From assembly GCA_030428695.1 (NCBI GenBank), contig JAUIEM010000261.1:1-14185 (forward strand): a stretch of 14,185 nt of DNA, written 5' to 3'. The position numbers were made by a program, and so were the translations under genes. Of this stretch, positions 7,374 to 14,185 are shown piece by piece (within the stretch, counting starts at the first letter, position 1; every line of letters starts with the position of its first letter). The notes under the pieces are model-generated. The model searched no databases and was not told where the DNA came from. It saw only the letters and a program-made list of their open reading frames with translations. Source of the stretch: a bacterium (GTDB taxonomy: Bacteria > Planctomycetota > J058 > JAJDCP01).

Positions 7374-8450
7374 CTAGACGACTCCCATACCCAGCAGGCG
7401 GGTCATGACGGTCTGCAGCGCTCGACGCGCGGCGGACACATTGGGGAAGCGATCATCGGGTCTGCGCTGCAGGCAGCGCATGACCACCTTCTCGAGCTCG
7501 CGCGGGAAGCGGCGACCGGGCGCCCGCAGCGGAGGTGGGGATCCCCGCATATGGGCGCTGACGATCTCGCTCGGGGTCTGGCCGTCGAAAGGCGGGTTCC
7601 CCGTCAGCGCGAAGTACAGTGAGCAACCGAGGCCGTAGACATCGGTGCGCACGGTGCATTCATCGTTCCGGCACTGCTCCGGCGCCATGTAGCGCACCGA
7701 GCCGACCAGGACGCCGCTGGCGTGATCCTGGATCTGGGCGTTGCCGAAATCTGCGAGTTTGACGCTGCCGTCGCGGAGGACGAGGATGTTCTGCGGCTTG
7801 ACATCCCGGTGCAGCACGCCGTGCTCATGGGCGGCGGTCAGGCCGCGGGCCACATGGCAGCACAGGCGGAGCGCTTCGCGAGCCCGCATCGGGCCCTTGC
7901 GCTTGATGAGCTCCTGGAGGTTCTCCGAGGGCACGTATTCGAGGACGATGTAGCACAACCCGCGGTCGCGGCCGGCACCGAAGACGCTGACGAGGGTCGG
8001 CTCGTCGATCATGGTCAGGGCGCGGGCTTCGCGGAAGAAGCGGTTGAGCATCTCGGGCTGGCGGGCGAGGCGCGGGTCGAGCACCTTGACGGCGAACTGT
8101 CCGCCCGACGCGTCGCGTCCGAGGTAGACCGCACCCGTGCCGCCGCCGCCGAGGCGCTGCAGCAGACGCACGCCCGCGAGCTCTTCGCCGACCAGGTTGT
8201 CGACTTCGGGGACGGGGGCCGGCGTCTCGAGCCGGACGACCTTCTGGGTGTTGAGAGCTTTCTCCGCCAGGCGCGAAGCCTGGTCGGGGTCGAGGGCGCC
8301 GCGCTCGACCAGCTGCTCGAGCAGTCCGCCCGGCTCCCGATCGCGGAGGGCGGCGTCGACGATCGAGGGAGCGACCAGGCGCCGCGCGATGATCGCGATG
8401 CGGCGGGTATTCTGGCTCAGCGGACGGGGAGGGCTCGTCACAGTGCTCAT
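7374..8450 (-). CDS. Soluble Hanks-type Ser/Thr protein kinase with N-terminal helical domain
   Basis: Protein of 358 residues. The ATG at 8450 has AAGGAGG with 5-nt spacing, the best ribosome binding site in the window. Residues about 15-70 form a small helical region (LLEQLVERGALDPDQASRL) like those at the N-terminus of many planctomycete kinases. The kinase domain covers about 93-350: glycine loop GGGGTGAVYLG (101-111), Lys122, HRDVKPQN (214-221), DFG (234-236), APE (256-258), and the C-lobe DVYGLGCSLYFALTG. All catalytic residues are present. Unlike many family members there is no transmembrane segment, PASTA or other sensor region after the catalytic domain, so it is cytosolic and its input must come from the N-terminal region or partners. 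The substrate is unknown. It has its own promoter (8482-8509) and lies between the transporter and lipoprotein genes on the same strand. Confidence 0.94.
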   Translation of the reverse strand: MSTVTSPPRPLSQNTRRIAIIARRLVAPSIVDAALRDREPGGLLEQLVERGALDPDQASRLAEKALNTQKVVRLETPAPVPEVDNLVGEELAGVRLLQRLGGGGTGAVYLGRDASGGQFAVKVLDPRLARQPEMLNRFFREARALTMIDEPTLVSVFGAGRDRGLCYIVLEYVPSENLQELIKRKGPMRAREALRLCCHVARGLTAAHEHGVLHRDVKPQNILVLRDGSVKLADFGNAQIQDHASGVLVGSVRYMAPEQCRNDECTVRTDVYGLGCSLYFALTGNPPFDGQTPSEIVSAHMRGSPPPLRAPGRRFPRELEKVVMRCLQRRPDDRFPNVSAARRALQTVMTRLLGMGVV

Positions 8451-8481
8451 CAGAACCTCCTTCCTTGCTCGTTCGTATTCA

Positions 8482-8509
8482 ATCGTATCAGAATGAGACA
8501 GGCTGTCAA
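8482..8509 (-). promoter_or_regulatory. Sigma-70 type promoter for the soluble kinase gene
   Basis: On the minus strand, TTGACA (8509-8504) is a perfect -35 hexamer, followed after 16 bp by TACGAT (8487-8482), a 4/6 match to the -10 consensus. Transcription would start about 25 nt upstream of the ATG, leaving a short leader containing AAGGAGG. The surrounding DNA is AT-rich compared with the rest of the window, including an ATAAAATAAAATTT stretch near 8565-8578 that could act as an upstream element. Motif positions are seen directly; activity is inferred. Confidence 0.65.
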
Positions 8510-8584
8510 GACGAGCAGCGTCCGCATGCGTCGCAAAGCGCTACCCCGCGCGGTGTTCGAAAGGAAATTTTATTTTATGGATGC

Positions 8585-8627
8585 CGGGGAAGGGCCTCGG
8601 GACGACCACCCCGAAGGCCGTTCCCCG
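8585..8627 (-). terminator. Strong stem-loop downstream of the transporter gene
   Basis: A 16-bp interrupted stem: CGGGGAA (8585-8591) pairs with TTCCCCG (8621-8627), then GGCCT with AGGCC, then CGGG with CCCG. It has one G-G mismatch, one bulged A and an 8-nt loop. It lies about 60 nt after the transporter stop codon, just before an AT-rich patch. On the minus strand the following bases are ATCCATAAAATAAAATTT rather than a clean T run, so intrinsic termination is plausible but not classical. It could instead protect the mRNA 3' end. Confidence 0.45.
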
Positions 8628-8634
8628 CAGAACC

Positions 8635-8659
8635 ACGGGAGGGCTTGAACCCCTCCCGT
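8635..8659. repeat. REP-like palindrome, copy 1 (downstream of transporter)
   Basis: Perfect 9-bp inverted repeat, ACGGGAGGG (8635-8643) and CCCTCCCGT (8651-8659), with a 7-nt loop. Read on the minus strand, its core GGGAGGGGTTCA matches the palindrome at 10785-10810 on the other side of the transporter gene. It lies 27 bp after the transporter stop codon and may also contribute to 3'-end formation. Confidence 0.6.
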
Positions 8660-8685
8660 CACTCGGCCTTGTGTGCGGACCGGGC

Positions 8686-10665
8686 TCAGACGATCAGGCG
8701 CACCCCGCCGAGGTCCTCGATCTTGTGCGGGAAGCGGTCGCCGGGGCAGCCGATGAACATGTAGTTCTTCTGCACCTCGAGCCGGTCCGACAGCCGCTCG
8801 ATCAGCTCGGGTCCGAACTCGCCCGTGACCAGCACGAAGTCGATGCGCAGCTGCGGATAGATGCGGTCGAGCACCTTGAGGCTCTCGCCGAGCTGCTCGG
8901 GCGGCTCACCGCCCGGCTCGTGCACGTGCAGGACCATCAGCCGGCGCGTCTGCTCGTTGTCGAGCACGTACTGCGCGGCCTTGTTCAAGTCCGCCAGATC
9001 GTCGCCCTTGGTGAAGAAGATCACCGTCTGGCTGTTGATGTCATTGATCTTGCGCTTCAGATACCCGGACACATGTTTGTTGAGGGATGACACCCTCTCG
9101 GACAGCATACGGAACGCGTGCAGCGCGATCTTCAGGATGTCGATGCGCAGGAACATGATCGCCACGGCCGCCGCCACCGCCGTGATGTAGATCCCGAAGA
9201 CCCGGACGTACTCCGGGTTGAGCAGCACGTTTCCCGCGATGCCGACGCACACCGCGATCAAGGCGAAGGTCACCCCCGGCCAGCCCGCCTTCACCGCCCT
9301 TGGCAGCCGCGCTCTCTTGACCTTCAGCATCATATTCCCGAGGGCGAACAGGGCCATCACGCCGAGGAAGGAGAGCGTGTAGACCCCCGCCAGGACGCTG
9401 ATCTCCCCGGTGGTGATGAAGTGGATCGAGACACAGATCGCGAAGAAGCCGAGGATGATCCAGTGGTTGGTCTTGCGCCAGTTGTTCTCCTGCAGGAGGA
9501 ACTGCGGCATGCAGCGGTCGAGGCTCATCCGCCGCACCAGCCCGGTGACGCCGACATAGCTGGTCAGCACCGCCCCGGACAGCACGAGCACGGCGTCGAT
9601 GCTGACCATGATGGCGAGCCACTTGCCGGCGGAGCGCAGGCCCATCTCGGCGAGCAGGTACTTGTAGTTGTCCGCGATGTCCGTGAAGGACAGGAGCCCG
9701 ATCGCCAGGACGCAGATCACGGGGTTGAAGAACGACACCGCCAGCCACATGTTGCGCAGGGTCTTGATGAAGACCCCCGGCTTCTGCTCCTCGATGAAGT
9801 TCGCCGAGCTCTCGAAGCCGCTGATCCCCAGCAGCGCCGCCGCGAAGCCGAAGAACAGCGCCTGGAAGAAGCCGTAGCCGTTCGGCGCCGGCGCCTGCCA
9901 GTTGACCTTGAACATCGATGGGTCCTGGAACACGAAGATCACCGCCGCCACCAGCAGCACGCTCAGGGTGACGAGGTGGAAGGCGAAGATGCCGATCGCG
10001 ACCTTGGCCGACTCGCTGATGCCCATGATGTTGAGGAAGGCGAAGATGCCGAGCAGCCCGATGGTCGCCCAGAAGGTCCCCGTGAAGCCCGCGTAGCTCG
10101 CTTCCAGCGCCGGGAAGAGCTTCTCCGCATACGACATCGCCGTGCCCGCGCTGATCACCGCCGTCGCGACATAGGACAGGATGGTCAGGCAGGCGGCGAC
10201 CGAGGCCTTGCCCTTGGTCGAGGTGTTCAGCAGCGCGTTGTAGGCCCCGCCGTTGAGCGGCAGCGCCGTGCCGACCTCGCCGTAGACCCGCCGGAACAGG
10301 TACAGCACCACCGCGACGATCAACAGCGCCAGCGGCGCCCAGATCCCGGCCTGCATCGTGCACAGCGCCGCGACGTACAGGCAGCTCGAGGTGATGTCGT
10401 TGCCGCAGATCGCGGTCGCCGCGACCTCGCCGAGCTTGTGCGACGGCGCGGAGTCGAGGGGATGCAGCTCGACGGGCCCCTTGTCGAGGTCGTCGATGCG
10501 CTGCACCGTGCCCCAGCCCGGAAACTCCCACTCCTCCAGCGAGCCCCGCGGCGGCGCCGCCGGGTCGCTCGGGGCCGATTCCGCAGCGCCGTTGGCGGCA
10601 GGCGCATCTCCTTGGGGAGCCGGGGCATCGCCATTCGGCGCCGGCGCGGCGTTCGCGTCGCTCAT
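8686..10665 (-). CDS. APC-superfamily amino acid/polyamine-type permease with cytosolic USP-like tail
   Basis: Protein of 659 residues. The ATG at 10665 has GAGGA 5 nt upstream. Residues 1-40 are a low-complexity Ala/Pro/Gly stretch with imperfect repeats (APAPNGD, APAPQGD). About 12 hydrophobic segments run from 83 to 507. The first holds an interrupted helix around AICGNDITSSC (85-95), as in APC/LeuT-fold carriers, followed by LPLNGGAYNALLNTSTKG (135-152) and GFESSANFIEEQKPG (283-297), both typical APC motifs. After a short basic stretch (515-545), residues about 546-655 form a soluble alpha/beta domain resembling universal stress protein: QTVIFFTKG, RRLMVLHVHEP, RIDFVLVTG, NYMFIGCPG. Transport of an amino acid or related solute by a cation-coupled carrier is expected from the family; the substrate cannot be read from the sequence. 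The tail probably gates or regulates transport. The gene is flanked by REP-like palindromes and appears monocistronic. Confidence 0.93.
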   Translation of the reverse strand: MSDANAAPAPNGDAPAPQGDAPAANGAAESAPSDPAAPPRGSLEEWEFPGWGTVQRIDDLDKGPVELHPLDSAPSHKLGEVAATAICGNDITSSCLYVAALCTMQAGIWAPLALLIVAVVLYLFRRVYGEVGTALPLNGGAYNALLNTSTKGKASVAACLTILSYVATAVISAGTAMSYAEKLFPALEASYAGFTGTFWATIGLLGIFAFLNIMGISESAKVAIGIFAFHLVTLSVLLVAAVIFVFQDPSMFKVNWQAPAPNGYGFFQALFFGFAAALLGISGFESSANFIEEQKPGVFIKTLRNMWLAVSFFNPVICVLAIGLLSFTDIADNYKYLLAEMGLRSAGKWLAIMVSIDAVLVLSGAVLTSYVGVTGLVRRMSLDRCMPQFLLQENNWRKTNHWIILGFFAICVSIHFITTGEISVLAGVYTLSFLGVMALFALGNMMLKVKRARLPRAVKAGWPGVTFALIAVCVGIAGNVLLNPEYVRVFGIYITAVAAAVAIMFLRIDILKIALHAFRMLSERVSSLNKHVSGYLKRKINDINSQTVIFFTKGDDLADLNKAAQYVLDNEQTRRLMVLHVHEPGGEPPEQLGESLKVLDRIYPQLRIDFVLVTGEFGPELIERLSDRLEVQKNYMFIGCPGDRFPHKIEDLGGVRLIV

Positions 10666-10684
10666 CGCGTCCTCTTCGAGGCTG

Positions 10685-10722
10685 GTGACAGGGTGTTACT
10701 GCCTCAACGCAAGTTCTGTCCC
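10685..10722 (-). promoter_or_regulatory. Candidate promoter/operator region of the transporter gene
   Basis: On the minus strand GGGACAGAACTTGC (10722-10709) has GG and GC spaced by 10 bases with TT before GC, as in sigma-54 (-24/-12) promoters, but the CAC block reads GAC. Downstream, an imperfect inverted repeat GTGACA-N3-TGTTAC (plus-strand reading, 10685-10699) sits where an operator would overlap the start of transcription. No sigma-54 activator gene is visible in the window. GG-N10-GC is frequent by chance in GC-rich DNA, so this is weak. Confidence 0.25.
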
Positions 10723-10730
10723 GGACCGGC

Positions 10731-10755
10731 GGGCGGGGGTAAACCCCGCCCCTAC
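10731..10755. repeat. REP-like palindrome, copy 2 (upstream of transporter)
   Basis: Stem GGGCGGGG (10731-10738) with CCCCGCCC (10744-10751), loop GTAAA, followed by CTAC. Its reverse complement reads GTAGGGGCGGGG-TTTAC-CCC..., closely matching copy 3, which stands in inverted orientation 29 bp away. The pair differs by one compensated base pair in the stem. Confidence 0.65.
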
Positions 10756-10784
10756 AGGATTCTCGAGCCAGTCTTGGGAACCAT

Positions 10785-10810
10785 GTAGGGGAGGGGTTCA
10801 CCCCCTCCCG
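10785..10810. repeat. REP-like palindrome, copy 3 (upstream of transporter)
   Basis: Preceded by GTAG, stem GGGAGGGG (10789-10796) with CCCCTCCC (10802-10809), loop TTCAC. It is inverted relative to copy 2; the C-G pair there is A-T here, so the stem is kept. It lies between the stop codon of the large kinase gene and the transporter start. The remaining bases 10811-10903 contain only a 5-bp ACCTC/GAGGT hairpin (10828-10841) and no gene. Confidence 0.65.
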
Positions 10811-10903
10811 TCGTACCTCGGGAATCCACCTCCACTGAGGTCAGTAGTGTAGTGGGCCCGCCGCGTCAGCACAAACGGGGGCGGACGCGGCCACGCCAGG
10901 CCC

Positions 10904-13633
10904 TCACTCCGCCTCGAGCCGGCCGCGCGCGGTCTCGAGCGCGCGCAGCAGGGCGGCCCCGTCCGGATAGCGCTCGTCGGGGACGACGTGCAGGCAGCGA
11001 TCGATCAGCTCGCGGATGTGGCGCGAGAGGTCCGTGCGGTAGCGGCTCAGCGGTCTGTAGTTGCCGGTCATCGTGTTGGCGACGGTCTCCGCGACCCGGC
11101 CGCTGAACGGGGGCCGGCCGCTCAAGAGGCTGTACATCGTCGCCCCCATGCTGAACACGTCCGCCTCCGGACCGACGTGCTTGGCGCTGTCGATCTGCTC
11201 CGGCGGCATGTAACCGAGCGAGCCGAAGGTCGAGCCGGTCGCGGTCAGGCCGACGGTCGGCGCCTTCGCGATGCCGAGGTCGATCAGCTTGGCGCGCCCG
11301 AAGTCCGGCGCGTCTCCTTCGCCCCGCGGCACCATGATGTTCGAGGGCTTGACGTCACGGTGCACGATGCCCTTCTCGTGCAGGGCGCACAGCCCCTGCG
11401 TCACCGCGATCGCGACCGTGATCGCAAGGACCTCGCCGAAGCCGGTGTAGCCCTGGTTCTGGACGCGCTCGAGCAGGTCGCTGGAGGTCCAGCCGTCGAC
11501 GTACTCCATCACCATGTAGCGCAGGCCGCGGAAGATGTTCAGCTCGTACACCCGCACGAGATGGGGGTTGTCGAGCTCGAGGCAGAGGCGCGCCTCGTTG
11601 TGGAAGCGCTCGACGTTGTCCTCGTCGGCCATCGACTGCTCGCCGAGGATCTTGACCGCCACCTGCCGGTCATGGCGCGAGTCCCAGCCGAGGAACACCT
11701 CCCCGAACCCCCCGCCCCCGAGCTTGCCCTTCAGCCGGATCGAGGCGAGCAGGTACGCCCCGTCGGCCTCGGCGAGACGGCTGATCGGCGCGGTGTCGTA
11801 GCCCCCCTCCCCGAGGTCGGTGCTCGTCCCCGAGCTCGCTCCCGGGTCGGTGATGCAGCGCGGCGCCTGGACGTTCCCCGCCGCGACGATGCGCCGGATC
11901 AGCTCATCGACCGAGGGCCGCGCCTCGGGATCCTCCGCCGTCGCCTCGAGCAACAGCTCGCTGACCGACGCGTACCAGTCCGCCCCGACCCCTTCGACGA
12001 GGTCGGCCTCCGCGGCGAGCGACAACACGTCCGGCGCGAGCTGCCCGCTGTCGGTGCGGAACGGCGGCCGGCAGCCGCCACGGATCAGGTAGGCGGTCAG
12101 GATGCCGAGGGAGAGCACGTCGTCCGCGGGGCTGTGCGCGACGAGATCGGCGGGGGCGAAACGCAGCTGGGCGGTGCAGGGCTGGATCCCCTGCGGCAGG
12201 CCCCAGCCCGGATCGAGCAGCCGCGCGCGCAGGAGCCCGCCCCGGCTCTCCTCGATCGCGACGGTGTCCGGCCGCACCTCGCCGTGGACGATGCCCCAGC
12301 CGTGCAGCAGGTCGAGGGCGTCGGCGATGTCGGTGATCAGGGTCAGCACGTCCTCGCTCGCGAGCCGGTCCTGGTTCCTCCGCCACGACGCGAGATCCCC
12401 GAGCGGGAACCGGGCCCGCAGCTCGAGGGTCAGCAGCCGGTCGCGCCACTCCGCACGCACCACCTTCGCAGGCAGCGCGAGACGGTGCCGGCGCAGGTCG
12501 TCCGACTCGCGGAAGCAGTCGCGTACCTCGGCCAGCAATCCCGTGCTCAGCTGCTCGTGGCCGGCGCCGCGCGCGTTCAGGCCCGAGACCCGCACCTCCA
12601 TCGCCTTGCCCCGGGCGTCCTCGGTGAGCAGGCGCACCTCTTCGCCCGGCAGCAGTGTCGGCGCGTCGTTCTCCGGGAACATCCGCGGCCAGTCGGCGAG
12701 CAGCTGCTCGAGCTCGGGGTTGCCCCCGAACAGCTGCGAGCCCGCCCCGGTCTCGACCTCCAGGGCCTGGCGCAGGGCGTCGGTCGAAACCGACAGGCCG
12801 GAGATCCGCGCCCAGGCGCCGCGCCGCACGACGGGGGCGTCCCCCGCGAGCTGCCCGACCCAGGCAGCGAGCGCCTCGGCCTGGTCGGGGGCATCGCTGA
12901 GCTCCCAGCCCCCGTCCCGCTCGACCGCGACCCGGCCCCTGCCCTCCGGACACAGGCCGTCATCCGCGCGCGTCCAGTAGCTCGCGAGGCGGCTGCGGGC
13001 CTGCTCCACGACGACCAGGCTGCGTCCGCCGCTGACGATCACGCAGGCGCCGAAGCGGTCGTTCTCGTAGGCGGCCCGGTCGTCGAGCAGGCGCATGCGC
13101 AGCGGGAAGTTCTCCTCCCCCTCGAAGAGCAACGCCGAGCTCGGGCAGGATCCCGCCGCCGCGGCCTGGAAGATCGCCTTCTCGAGCACGAGCCAGTCGC
13201 TCAGGAAGCGGGCCGCCCGGTCGCCGTCGCTGAAGCTCTCGACGCCCCAGGGCTCGAGCTGGCGGATCGCGAGGAACATCCCGAGCAGCGAACGCTCGAG
13301 CGGTTGCGGCCCGGGCCGCTGGCCAGGATCGGCCGCCGCCGCGTAGGCGACGAAGCGGGTCAGCCCGCGCGGCGTCTTGCGCCGCCGCAGCTTGTTGCGC
13401 AGCAGGCTGACCGCGAGCATGTCGTCGAGGGTCGGCGCGATGTCGTCGACGGGGATCAGGATGCGCTCGGGCGTGCCCTCGCCGAAGACCAGGCTCTCAC
13501 GCCCCTGCTCGAGCAAGCTCAGGCCGGGGCTCGGCGCCTCGGACACCGGCAGCGTACAGGCGCGGAAGCAGACCTCGCCGCGTTGGGGACCGTGCTCTGC
13601 GATCACCGTGCGCAGCCGGAACGCGTACTTCAC
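10904..13633 (-). CDS. Large protein kinase: unrecognised N-terminal region, pseudokinase, active Ser/Thr kinase
   Basis: Protein of 909 residues from GTG 13633, the first usable in-frame start after the HTH gene. Residues 1-325 match no domain I recognise; the region is mixed alpha/beta with no signal peptide or membrane helix. Residues about 325-585 form a pseudokinase: an N-lobe-like stretch, LLTLELRARFPLGDL (400-414), then HGEVRPDTV (450-458) in place of HRDxKPxN, and DPG (474-476) in place of DFG. Residues about 632-905 form an intact kinase: glycine loop LGGGGFGEVFLG (638-649), Lys661, HRDVKPSN (758-765), DLG (785-787), PPE (810-812), and a C-lobe ending DERYPDGAALLRAL. No transmembrane segment is seen, so it is probably cytosolic. 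The GTG has only a weak GGGGCGG upstream. A better placed ATG at 13665 (GAGG upstream, overlapping the HTH stop) is out of frame by one base, so the true N-terminus may be about 11 residues longer. Confidence 0.88.
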   Translation of the reverse strand: MKYAFRLRTVIAEHGPQRGEVCFRACTLPVSEAPSPGLSLLEQGRESLVFGEGTPERILIPVDDIAPTLDDMLAVSLLRNKLRRRKTPRGLTRFVAYAAAADPGQRPGPQPLERSLLGMFLAIRQLEPWGVESFSDGDRAARFLSDWLVLEKAIFQAAAAGSCPSSALLFEGEENFPLRMRLLDDRAAYENDRFGACVIVSGGRSLVVVEQARSRLASYWTRADDGLCPEGRGRVAVERDGGWELSDAPDQAEALAAWVGQLAGDAPVVRRGAWARISGLSVSTDALRQALEVETGAGSQLFGGNPELEQLLADWPRMFPENDAPTLLPGEEVRLLTEDARGKAMEVRVSGLNARGAGHEQLSTGLLAEVRDCFRESDDLRRHRLALPAKVVRAEWRDRLLTLELRARFPLGDLASWRRNQDRLASEDVLTLITDIADALDLLHGWGIVHGEVRPDTVAIEESRGGLLRARLLDPGWGLPQGIQPCTAQLRFAPADLVAHSPADDVLSLGILTAYLIRGGCRPPFRTDSGQLAPDVLSLAAEADLVEGVGADWYASVSELLLEATAEDPEARPSVDELIRRIVAAGNVQAPRCITDPGASSGTSTDLGEGGYDTAPISRLAEADGAYLLASIRLKGKLGGGGFGEVFLGWDSRHDRQVAVKILGEQSMADEDNVERFHNEARLCLELDNPHLVRVYELNIFRGLRYMVMEYVDGWTSSDLLERVQNQGYTGFGEVLAITVAIAVTQGLCALHEKGIVHRDVKPSNIMVPRGEGDAPDFGRAKLIDLGIAKAPTVGLTATGSTFGSLGYMPPEQIDSAKHVGPEADVFSMGATMYSLLSGRPPFSGRVAETVANTMTGNYRPLSRYRTDLSRHIRELIDRCLHVVPDERYPDGAALLRALETARGRLEAE

Positions 13634-13664
13634 GCCGAGCCGCCCCGTGTATCGGTGGAAGTCA

Positions 13665-14185
13665 TCACGCCTCGTCGATGAACTCGCTCGCGTCCGGGAG
13701 GAACGCGAGGATCCGCGGCTTGGCGAGACGGGGAACGTGGCGCACGCCCCGCTCGATCTTCTTCCACTCATCCGGCTCGACGCCCGCCCGGCGACTCGCC
13801 TCGCGCACCGACAAGCCGGCGGCACGACGCAAGGCGCGCAGCCGCGTGCCGATCACCCGCGCCCGCACGACCTCGCCGGTCACCTTGGACTCGCTCGGCT
13901 CCGGCGCCGCCAGCGGCGGAGGCTCGGGTGGCAAAGGCACGCCGTCGATGGTCTCGCCGTTGCGCGAGAGGACCTGGAGACACCCGGCCTGGTGCAGCTC
14001 GTACAGCTTCTTCAGGCAGTCGAACCAGCTCTCCGGGACGCTGCTCTGGAGCGTCGCCACCGACACCGTGCCCCGGCCGAGGCGCCTCAGGAAGCGTTGT
14101 AGATCCTCTTCGAGCTCTTCGCGGGGCTCGAGGCCCTGGACACGGACCTGGTCGTCGGGGATCACCTCGCGGATCAGCGGCAGCT
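13665..14185 (-). CDS. HTH (XRE/Cro-like) protein, 5' part beyond window
   Basis: The frame is open to the window edge and reads LPLIREVIPDDQ before a possible GTG at 14165. That GTG has no ribosome binding site, so the gene probably starts outside the window. An acidic helix (REELEEDLQRFL) precedes a winged-helix-like stretch (GTVSVATLQSSVPESWFDCL, then LYELHQAGCLQVL). A Pro-rich spacer (LPPEPPPLAAPEP) leads to a C-terminal helix-turn-helix: RARVIGTRLRALRRAAGLSV, REASRRAGVEPDEWKKIERG, RHVPRLAKPRILAFL. The first winged-helix-like part resembles the segment that follows PATAN/DUF4388 domains, which would lie out of view; this is tentative. The stop TGA overlaps an ATG (13665), and the large kinase gene follows within about 30 bp, so the two are probably co-expressed. 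DNA binding is likely but its target is unknown. Confidence 0.82.
   Translation of the reverse strand, partial: LPLIREVIPDDQVRVQGLEPREELEEDLQRFLRRLGRGTVSVATLQSSVPESWFDCLKKLYELHQAGCLQVLSRNGETIDGVPLPPEPPPLAAPEPSESKVTGEVVRARVIGTRLRALRRAAGLSVREASRRAGVEPDEWKKIERGVRHVPRLAKPRILAFLPDASEFIDEA

Noticed and set aside
9041..10801. Long open frames on both strands over the transporter gene (also 9118-10788 plus)
   Set aside because: The transporter frame has APC motifs and 12 hydrophobic helices; the other frames are highly charged, low-complexity sequence.
10988..13681. Long open plus-strand frame of 897 codons opposite the large kinase
   Set aside because: The minus-strand frame carries clear kinase motifs; this frame has none and is a mirror of GC-rich codon bias.
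13665..13825. Upstream extension of the large kinase frame to an ATG at 13825
   Set aside because: It overlaps the HTH gene and reads Ser/Arg-rich shadow sequence; a start at 13633 or 13665 fits better.

Overview
The window is a GC-rich stretch (by eye around 70% G+C) that is almost fully coding and is dominated by Hanks-type Ser/Thr protein kinases. Four polypeptides carry six kinase folds. They sit among an ECF sigma factor, a second sigma-like protein with a membrane tail, a PP2C-type phosphatase domain, a TPR lipoprotein with a thioredoxin-like end, an APC-family transporter and an HTH protein. The kinase idioms point to Planctomycetota: DWG instead of DFG in the activation segment, an EAQVTGQLEHPN-type alpha-C region, and a short N-terminal helical domain around LLEQLVERGALDPDQ. 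The TPR-lipoprotein style agrees. Myxococcota or another kinase-rich, GC-rich phylum remains possible. This assignment is inference; there is no rRNA or taxonomic marker here.

Left region (1-5158): two gene pairs diverge from a 161-bp spacer. Leftward there is a sigma-like protein with a C-terminal transmembrane segment, then a tandem pseudokinase-kinase that runs off the window edge. Rightward there is a soluble ECF sigma factor overlapping (TGATG) a gene that fuses a Ser/Thr kinase, a complete PP2C phosphatase and a C-terminal membrane hairpin. So both sides have the order sigma then kinase, which suggests phosphorylation-controlled transcription with two outputs from one locus.

Middle region (5168-8450, minus strand): a 680-aa lipoprotein with TPR repeats and a thioredoxin-like domain lacking both redox cysteines converges on the kinase-phosphatase gene. 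Upstream of it is a compact soluble kinase whose gene has the clearest promoter in the window.

Right region (8585-14185, minus strand): an APC-superfamily transporter with a USP-like cytosolic tail is bordered on both sides by related palindromic (REP-like) elements. Next is a 909-aa protein with about 325 residues of unrecognised N-terminal sequence, a pseudokinase and an active kinase. An HTH gene lies directly upstream and is cut by the window end. The junction between these last two genes looks as if one base is missing from a G run, or else holds an 11-codon relay ORF.

No tRNA, rRNA, CRISPR array, transposase or integrase was seen.
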